NCBI RefSeq assembly: GCF_042100115.1
Contig: NC_091281.1
Location: 496,001 to 560,000, forward strand
Direction: 5' to 3'
Length of the DNA: 64,000 bases
From: Alternaria dauci
Lineage: Eukaryota; Ascomycota; Dothideomycetes; Pleosporales; Pleosporaceae
The notes beneath the pieces were generated by a model. It saw only the letters and a list, made by a program, of their open reading frames with translations, ran no database searches and was not told where the DNA came from. Position numbers and translations under genes: made by a program. Shown piece by piece: positions 57,587 to 64,000 of this stretch. How positions within the stretch are numbered: the stretch's first letter is position 1; every line of letters begins with the position of its first letter.

Positions 57587-58407
57587 TTAGCAAGAGGCGA
57601 GGGGCTCCTTGTAGATGCAAGCCTCGGAAGGACCGGTGGAGACGGACTCGGGCTCGCTGCCGGAGGCGACACCCTTGAACTCCTCGCAGATGACCTCAAC
57701 GGAGCTGGCGCAGTTGGTCTCGTCGATGGTGGCAGTGTCACCGAAGTTGGGGTTGATGCCAGCAAGGAGCTTGCCGTTGGAGGCCTTGACGTTCTTCATG
57801 ATGACGTGGCGCTCAGCGGACTGCTTGCAGTTACCGCAAGACCTGTACAGCTTGCCGAAGTCGTCGACGGTGAAGCCGTCAACAGTGACGGTACCAGCGC
57901 CGTTCTGCTGGATGACCTTGTCCTCGGCTCCGGTAGCACCACCGCCAATGACTAAAGGATGTTAGCACAGCTCAGAGCAGATGTATCTCGAAAGTTCTTA
58001 CCAGTAGCGTCACCGTCCTTCTTGAGAGAAAGAGCGTCCTCGCAGACAGCGACCCACCAGACGTTCTCGATGGTGCAGCTGCCCTCGCAGTGGACTCCCT
58101 CAATCTGGTCCTCGCCGATGATGGCGTTCTTGAGAGTAGCACCATCCTTGAGGATGAAGACGGCATCGGAGTCACCGCCCTCAGCTTGACCAGTGCAGGA
58201 GACGCCACGACCGTAGGTCTTAAGACCACCGTCAAAAGTGCCAGTGATCTCCTGGGCCTCCTTGAGGGTCTCAGTGCCAGCAGAGGCTGGGATAGGAAGG
58301 CTAGCACGCTTGTTCACGTTGAAAAAGTTCCTGGGAGCGGACTTGGCTGGGCCGGCCGAGACGGCAACGGCGAAAGCGATGATGGAAGCAGCGACGGAGG
58401 CCTTCAT
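57587..58407 (-). CDS. Pectate lyase, polysaccharide lyase family 3
   Basis: Two exons (58407-58002 and 57951-57587) give 256 residues. A signal peptide ([19 protein letters not shown]) and short propeptide lead to the PL3 beta-helix: [41 protein letters not shown], then the RSCGNC segment and [19 protein letters not shown]. Ten cysteines remain after the signal peptide, enough for five disulfides as in the family. PL3 enzymes cut polygalacturonate by calcium-dependent beta-elimination outside the cell. This enzyme points to growth on or in plants. C/G-ending codons are strongly preferred, consistent with high expression. Confidence 0.94.
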
Positions 58408-61400
58408 GTTGATGGTTGGATTGGTTGGGGCTGAAAAAAGCTGGATAGTTGGTGAATGAAGAGTGTAACGTTGGGTTCGACTAGCGAATGTGATGCTTCA
58501 AGCAAAAGATTGTAAAAGAAGTGGAAAGATGGAAGGACTGTGAAAGACTGTTGGCTCGATGTTGAGTGCCGTCTTCTGGGTGCGTCTTCCACTCCCTCTT
58601 ATACAAACCCGAGGTCCGCAGAGCCCCATACCCGACAACTTCTCGATGCATGCCAACGGGTGAACCGCGGAATCATGCACCATGCAAGTAAGGCGAAATC
58701 GCGGATAGAGTGAACCCACATGGTCCTGTCCAGCCTCGCGGATGCATGAAACTGTGGTTTGCCACCAAGATGGGAAAGACAAGGGTCGATCGCCATGCCA
58801 TCGGACGTTTCTGGGTCCCGGTCTTGGCGATTATGCTCATTTGTTCGAAACACGACACACTGGGGTAGTCCCAGACTTCGCCTATCGTGATCCGCACGGT
58901 TTGTGCCTGTTTCGCCTTATTGTGCCAAGAGAGAAGCGTTTCAAAGGAGTGGACCGGAATTCCCTCCAATCGCAAAGGTACCGCAGAAGCGTGCGTGTGC
59001 CTAGCATTGAGATTTGTGTACGCTAATCGTGTTCTACAGCATGTCAACGGTTTAATGTTTTTGACATCTAAGAAGGTTGCGGTTACATCTGTCAAGTCGG
59101 TAGAGCCTCTTTGCACAACCAAAGCATGAAGCAGTGAGCCTTGTCGGACGTCATATCTACAACATGCACTGGGTTTGATGATTGGAACACAAATAGCACG
59201 ACTGGTAGACTTGTTTATTCTCCACTGTAGACGTATCCTGGCGCGACAGGATAGTGCTTGAGTGGTGGAAACAACGATTCAGTGCCGCTATTCAAGCACA
59301 AGGAGTAGAAGCGCTTCTGGTTGTGATCAACGTCGTCACGTTTCTAATGTATTGATTCTACGTGCATCCATGAGCGCGAGAGGACCGGTGACATCAAGCC
59401 GCCTGATAATGCGCGCGGTTTTGGGCGTTGTCCCTGCCGTCAAAACGCGATTCTGCTCCACAAGTAGGTCCGGGCTTGGTTTCAATCAGGTAAAGCGGAG
59501 ATTTAGTAGCGCAGCTGAGGCGCCGGTAGGGAGGATAGTGGAGAGAAGGATGCGGGTGTGTCGTAAGCCGATTGCTTGGCGTGTGAACCAAGGGGTGGGA
59601 AAGCTTGTGTGTGCGACTTTGACAACGAGGCTGCAGTGCAACCCACTGACTCGAAGGGTCCACACCACCTCGTCGACAACGCCTCTAGAGATGAGGACGC
59701 GTATCTCTTCTATTCTCGAACAGGCTCTGGACCGTACAGCGAACATCGATGGCCTGAGAGGCACGACTCACCTGGCGCAGCAAATTCGAGAGGCAAACAG
59801 CACACCGAAATGAGAGGGCATGCATGAATCAATCGTTTGACATTGTTGAGGTGGGATCTTGGGCGCCACGCCCACCGGGCAAGACCTTTTCCAAGGTGGT
59901 GAAACGGACCACCCCCGACATGCCGCCTCCCAAACTCGATGGCTGTGGGTAGCCTTCCTGACACCGCCATCAACGGCGAAGAATGCCGGCGCGCTCTACT
60001 CTTTCCAGAACACCATTTCCATAGAGTTAGCGCATGCAAATATCGAACCATCGGATGTAATTGCTCTTCCGTCAAGCATTGCCGATGCACTGCACGATGG
60101 GCAAGCCACAAGCTCCTGGAAAAGACCACAATGTGGTACGTGAGACGATCTGTGGCAGCACAAGCGTGGCTCGGGCCGTGGCTGAGGTGGCGCAAGTGGC
60201 GTGCGCCCCGCTTTAATCGAGTCTAATCGGGGCTTTATTCTGACCGTTACAAGCACCATTGCTTTCTCTCCAGATTATGCACGTTTGTCTACGACCCGAC
60301 CGTTGGCAGTGCGTAGGAAAAGGAAAATGAAGTTTGGCGCCTTTTGTTGAAGACATCTAGACCTCTAGATTGCCCGGTGCCGTCATTGTCATACTACTTA
60401 CGGAGATGAAGCGCCGAAGTCGATTGGCACGGCGCAATACCTTAAGACTTGTGGGCCGGCCGCATGCTGCGGATTTCAGAAGTCTGACTGTTCTTGACAA
60501 TTGTGTTCTACGCGGAAACGACTGCCCTACTGCCTCGGCTGCAGTCATGCCATTCGCGCCATCTGGTGGCTGTGTCCCTTGGGATCCGATGAAAACTTCT
60601 CAAAGTAATCATTCTGGCAGGCGTGCCATCCACGCTCACTCAATTCTACTCAGCGCTGTCGGCTGAGTTGTCGCTATCAAATCTGACACAGTGTCACTAT
60701 ACAGGACCGTATCTGCGATGTCGAACACACGAGAAAACATATTGTTGTCGACTGGCTACTCTGCTTCGTCTTCTCCCCGATCCACCTGCTTGGCAGATTG
60801 TCCTTGGCCATCCGAAACAAATCCGTAGACGTCCTCACAAAACCCTTGGTCGCCGAATGCGCGGCTGCCACGACGCTCTGTAGTTCTCGGTGAGTTTTTC
60901 GTGGTGGAGGACCAAAGTCGACGTCCGTACAGATCCGACGATGTTGGAGAATGGCGCAACTGGGTGGATCATGGGCTCAGTACGAACTAACTCGAATTAC
61001 TGCAAGAACCTCTTGGCCGTCCTAGTGAAGGAAGGTTCCGCCCGAACCAAGATCCAGGTAAGGCAACGATACACCTTTCTGGTACAATCACTAACTCAAC
61101 TTAGTCGAAGCATGCCCACATTGCCATTCGCGTTGCCGGAGCTACCTTCACGAAATGACACCATCGGATAGCGCATGTCTGCATGCGGTGACGGTGACTT
61201 GCGTTTAATCGCTGATCGCTACCCGGCCAAACGGAAGTGAATTACGATTTGCATCGTGGGAAACACACCTGACAAACTCGTACGGCCGGATGACTTATAC
61301 GGTAACTGCGACGGGACTGGGTTCTGGCTGGAAAGACACATCCGAGAGATGTGGAGGATGCGCATAGTAAAGATCTTCACGCACTGTAGCGGTCCGATAC

Positions 61401-61794
61401 AGTCAGTTGACTTCGGCCATCCAAGATCTCTATCCCGATGGGGTTCTGATTATAAATTCGAGCATCTGCGTTGGCGCATGATGCTATACTTTGGCCAATA
61501 TGTACTCCATCTATTTGTGATGTTACACCGCAAAGTACCATATCGCTCGTTAATTTTGCGATCTAAAAGGACACACAAACGAAACGGATCGCTCGAATGA
61601 GAGCAAACCCGACCACATACGTAGATGTTTGTAAGGGATCAATAGGTACACCGAATGCGAACTGCGATTACCAAGCCACCACTCTCGTCTTTGATTCTCC
61701 ATCCTTCTTCCTGTATCTGCGCTCGCATCCTGAAGATCTGATTGTAGCCACTATGAGATGAACTCTAGGAAACCATTCCATTCCCTGGTTAAAC
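58408..61794. other. 3.4-kb gene desert
   Basis: Between the pectate lyase start and the 3' end of the small secreted protein. The longest open frame (59262-59813, plus, 183 codons) is Arg/Ser/Thr-rich with no domain. The first few hundred bases should be the lyase promoter. No transposon open frame recognised; a decayed element cannot be excluded. Confidence 0.45.
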
Positions 61795-62444
61795 CTAAGG
61801 ATTAAACTCACTCTCCAAGACCCCTCCACAAACCCCCGTCAAACAAACAACCAACGCCTGATAATAAACACTCCCCGTACTAGCACAGTTCTCATACAGA
61901 TCCCCGCCCGCATAATAACAATTCCCAATCGCCGCATTCGGGCTCGTAACCGTATCAACAAGAACACCATAGTCGCCCGTGTAGTCCTTGTTATTCACTT
62001 CGGCACCGCAGTCGCCAGAAAATGTACCCGCGGATTTGACAATGCGCATGGTGGAGGGGCATCCGGGGACTTGTAGATCGCAGAAGTTGTTGTTGGTCCA
62101 GTCTTTCCATTCGGAGACGCTGGCGTCGGCTGAGGTGCCTGCGTTGCAGAAGTCGGAGGTTGTGAAGCCGGAATCTTGTCCGGGGATGTCTGTGGGGATA
62201 GAGGTGGTTATTTACAGTGACTTTTTAAGTGGCGAGATGGGAGTGCGAACGGCTTTGTGCTGGATTCGCGATGATGATGAAACTTACTCGTACTAATCCA
62301 TGTCCCTGTTACTCCTAGCTGTCCTGGTGTCTGAAAAGTACCACCAAGCTGTTGACCAGAATATTTTCCTATGACAAAGTCTGCGACGGCAGGCGCAGAG
62401 AAAAGACCCAATATGGGAAAAGCTTTGAGTTGTGAAGTCCTCAT
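61795..62444 (-). CDS. Small secreted cysteine-rich protein, effector candidate
   Basis: Two exons (62444-62288 and 62189-61795) across a 98-nt intron give 183 residues. A signal peptide (about residues 1-21, ending SAPAVAD) precedes a mature protein of about 160 residues with eight cysteines (DFC, NFC, PGC, GDC, GNC, ENC, VVC, GVC), and it is Gly-, Thr- and Asn-rich. No transmembrane span. I do not recognise a named family; a lectin-like or glycan-binding fold is possible but unproven. Size, secretion and cysteine content match the usual definition of a fungal effector candidate. It is separated from the pectate lyase gene by a gene-poor stretch. Confidence 0.72.
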
Positions 62445-63656
62445 CTTAGGAGTGGTGAGAGTCGGACAAAAAGTGAATATTTCGATAATTCGTTCGATAT
62501 CAAAGTTGACAAGTCCTAGAAAAGATTTATCGTTGATGCGTATGTCTCTCTGTCTTTTTGGATCACTGTGACCTACTTATGTGTTTGTTCTCTCCCTGGC
62601 CTGATCCACTCTCTTGATCAAAGCTCATCGCGATCGATCAACTGCTTCGTGATTGCTGTCAAAGTCATGCAATGACGTTAGCACAGGCATACCAAGTGGA
62701 ACAGTTCTTTCATCTAGGACCCGAAGGATGCACTTAATGCCACCTAAAAGAAGTTGTACGTGTGAGTTGTGGGTACATTGGATGCCGCAAGCCCGTGATC
62801 AACACTTGTACTTGTAAGAAAAGCTACGCAATCGCTGCAAGATCTTGCTTTCGGCGCCGAAGCAGTCAGACCTACTGTCCTATCATACAATGCTCTACTT
62901 GTTTATTCAGGGTGAGAATTGAACGCCTAATACGGATATCTCCGCGTCGTGGAGAACATCCAGTTGCAAACTATGAGACTGGGGGCCTGGAGATGTGGAG
63001 AAACGTGGTACGCCTGGTTCCGCCTCGCCGACGTCCTGGTGTGCCGCTAAACATATTTGAGAATGCTGTGCGACGCGAAGGAACTCGTAGACCTGAGTGG
63101 CGCTTCGCATCAATAGTGGAGAGGAAGTGACAAAAGGTCATCGCTTATGCCATGTTGATATATCTGGGATCTTGACCAGAGTGTGTTTGATGGAGGTGGA
63201 CCAACAAAAGGAACTGGTTCACAAAGCACGATATCTGAGGCAGACTACATATCCTTCCATCAGAAATGTTATCATCTATTTGCGATTTTGTAGTAGACAT
63301 AGCATCAGACCTCCTGTTGCATTGGCACATGCTGTGGCCAACCACTTTTCGGTCATGATCAGTCACCAACCCTTGTTTGAGGCATTCGCGAGTAAGTGTT
63401 CTCCAGTCTATCGTCCCACCGGGCCAGTGCTGTTGGCACCGCCAGTCCTCCTTGATGACTTTCCTCCGAGCGAAAAGTTGCCCAGGCCTCGCGGACCAAG
63501 ACCACTGGCAACTGGCTGTCTAGTCATCGGTGAGTTATGGTACGAGGAACCAATATCCTGACTCAAATATGGAGGTTGACGTGAGCCGCCAAGGACCGGA
63601 AGTTGACTTTTATGGGCTTGTGCAGGTGTCCCGACTGCAGCAGAATCTTCACTTCG
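62445..63656. other. Intergenic region, no gene seen
   Basis: About 1.2 kb upstream of the secreted-protein gene. Two plus-strand open frames (62762-63130 and 63097-63561) have no ATG in good context and no recognisable content. The proximal part should be the secreted-protein promoter. Confidence 0.45.
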
Positions 63657-64000
63657 TTAGCGTGTGATGCTTTCAAGGTAGCCGTAGCTGTAGGATGGTC
63701 CAATGCAACTAGAGGGGAGCGACTCACGACCGGTACTGTTCCTGCCACCTAAACCCCGTCTCTGTAATTGTGGATTGAATGGGGGCCCGATGTGGATGCC
63801 ACCCTGCTGATGCCGTCCACTGTTTTCAGAACTCCTACTGACGTCTCTATTGTGCATCCTGCCAACCCCGGCTTGTTGGGACATGTTTATCTGATTGTAG
63901 TTGGCCGTTCCCGTCCGCGTGCCGGGGAGACGGTCGATGAAACGGTCTCCTCGGGCAGCCCGGAGCGTGTACGCGGCTTCGTCGCCAGCAGCTTGGGCTA
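63657..64000 (-). CDS. Partial gene running off the right edge (3' end)
   Basis: An open frame enters from the window edge and reads through to a stop at 63657. About 114 codons are visible, disordered, rich in Arg, Gly, Gln and Ser (for example GDRFIDRLPGTRTG). An ATG at 63884 is probably internal. Alternatively a 41-nt intron (63728-63688, GTGAGT to CTACAG) joins the frame to one ending at 63563 with a more protein-like tail (LKASHANEVKILLQSG). That intron would be shorter than any other here. Family not recognised. Confidence 0.4.
   Translation of the reverse strand, partial: AQAAGDEAAYTLRAARGDRFIDRLPGTRTGTANYNQINMSQQAGVGRMHNRDVSRSSENSGRHQQGGIHIGPPFNPQLQRRGLGGRNSTGRESLPSSCIGPSYSYGYLESITR

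Noticed and set aside
59262..59813. 183-codon plus-strand open frame
   Set aside because: Arg/Ser/Thr-rich, overlapping open frames on the other strand, no recognisable domain. Could be a decayed element but cannot be supported.
63097..63561. 154-codon plus-strand open frame
   Set aside because: Begins at GTG without good context, no domain, next to the partial minus-strand gene.

Overview
This window is nuclear DNA of a filamentous ascomycete. The genes carry many short introns (about 45-65 nt) with GTRNGT donors, CTRAC branch sites and YAG acceptors. Typical filamentous-fungal families are present: a HET-C protein, a PDR-type ABC transporter, a Zn2Cys6 regulator, verprolin, a PL3 pectate lyase and a giant DUF3638/DUF3645 protein. 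The mix of a plant cell-wall enzyme, a small cysteine-rich secreted protein and a family of look-alike introns suggests a plant-associated Dothideomycete, perhaps Pleosporales. That placement is inference, not proof.

Layout. 0-12 kb: a mitochondrial membrane-protein candidate divergent from a methyltransferase; a Nudix hydrolase convergent with a glutathione S-transferase-like gene; a large four-span membrane protein; a UBTD-type ubiquitin-like protein; an aldo-keto reductase. 12-27 kb: a PH-domain Mug6-like protein; tRNA(Ile)-lysidine synthetase head-to-head with the mitochondrial chaperonin HSP10; het-c; verprolin. 27-36 kb: a PDR transporter divergent from a Zn2Cys6 regulator, followed by a short-chain dehydrogenase, a plausible small efflux/detoxification neighbourhood. 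36-47 kb: gene-poor, with two low-complexity proteins of unknown function. 47-57 kb: one gene of about 3,114 codons. 57-64 kb: a pectate lyase, a small secreted cysteine-rich protein, and a partial gene cut by the right edge.

Spliced models were assembled by hand. For every multi-exon gene completed here, the exon lengths sum to a whole number of codons. The most notable structures are in the introns. (1) A probable stwintron (an intron nested in the donor of another) lies in the giant gene. (2) At least six introns in four genes share an 18-nt core and often more, resembling introner-like elements. (3) het-c has an 8-nt microexon. (4) Two genes have first coding exons consisting only of the ATG. 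(5) The ABC transporter has a GC-AG intron. On the regulatory side, a perfect three-unit heat-shock element lies upstream of HSP10 in the promoter it shares with the lysidine synthetase.

About 40% of the window is intergenic, including four stretches of about 3 kb in which no convincing gene could be found. No tRNA, rRNA, CRISPR array or intact transposon was recognised.
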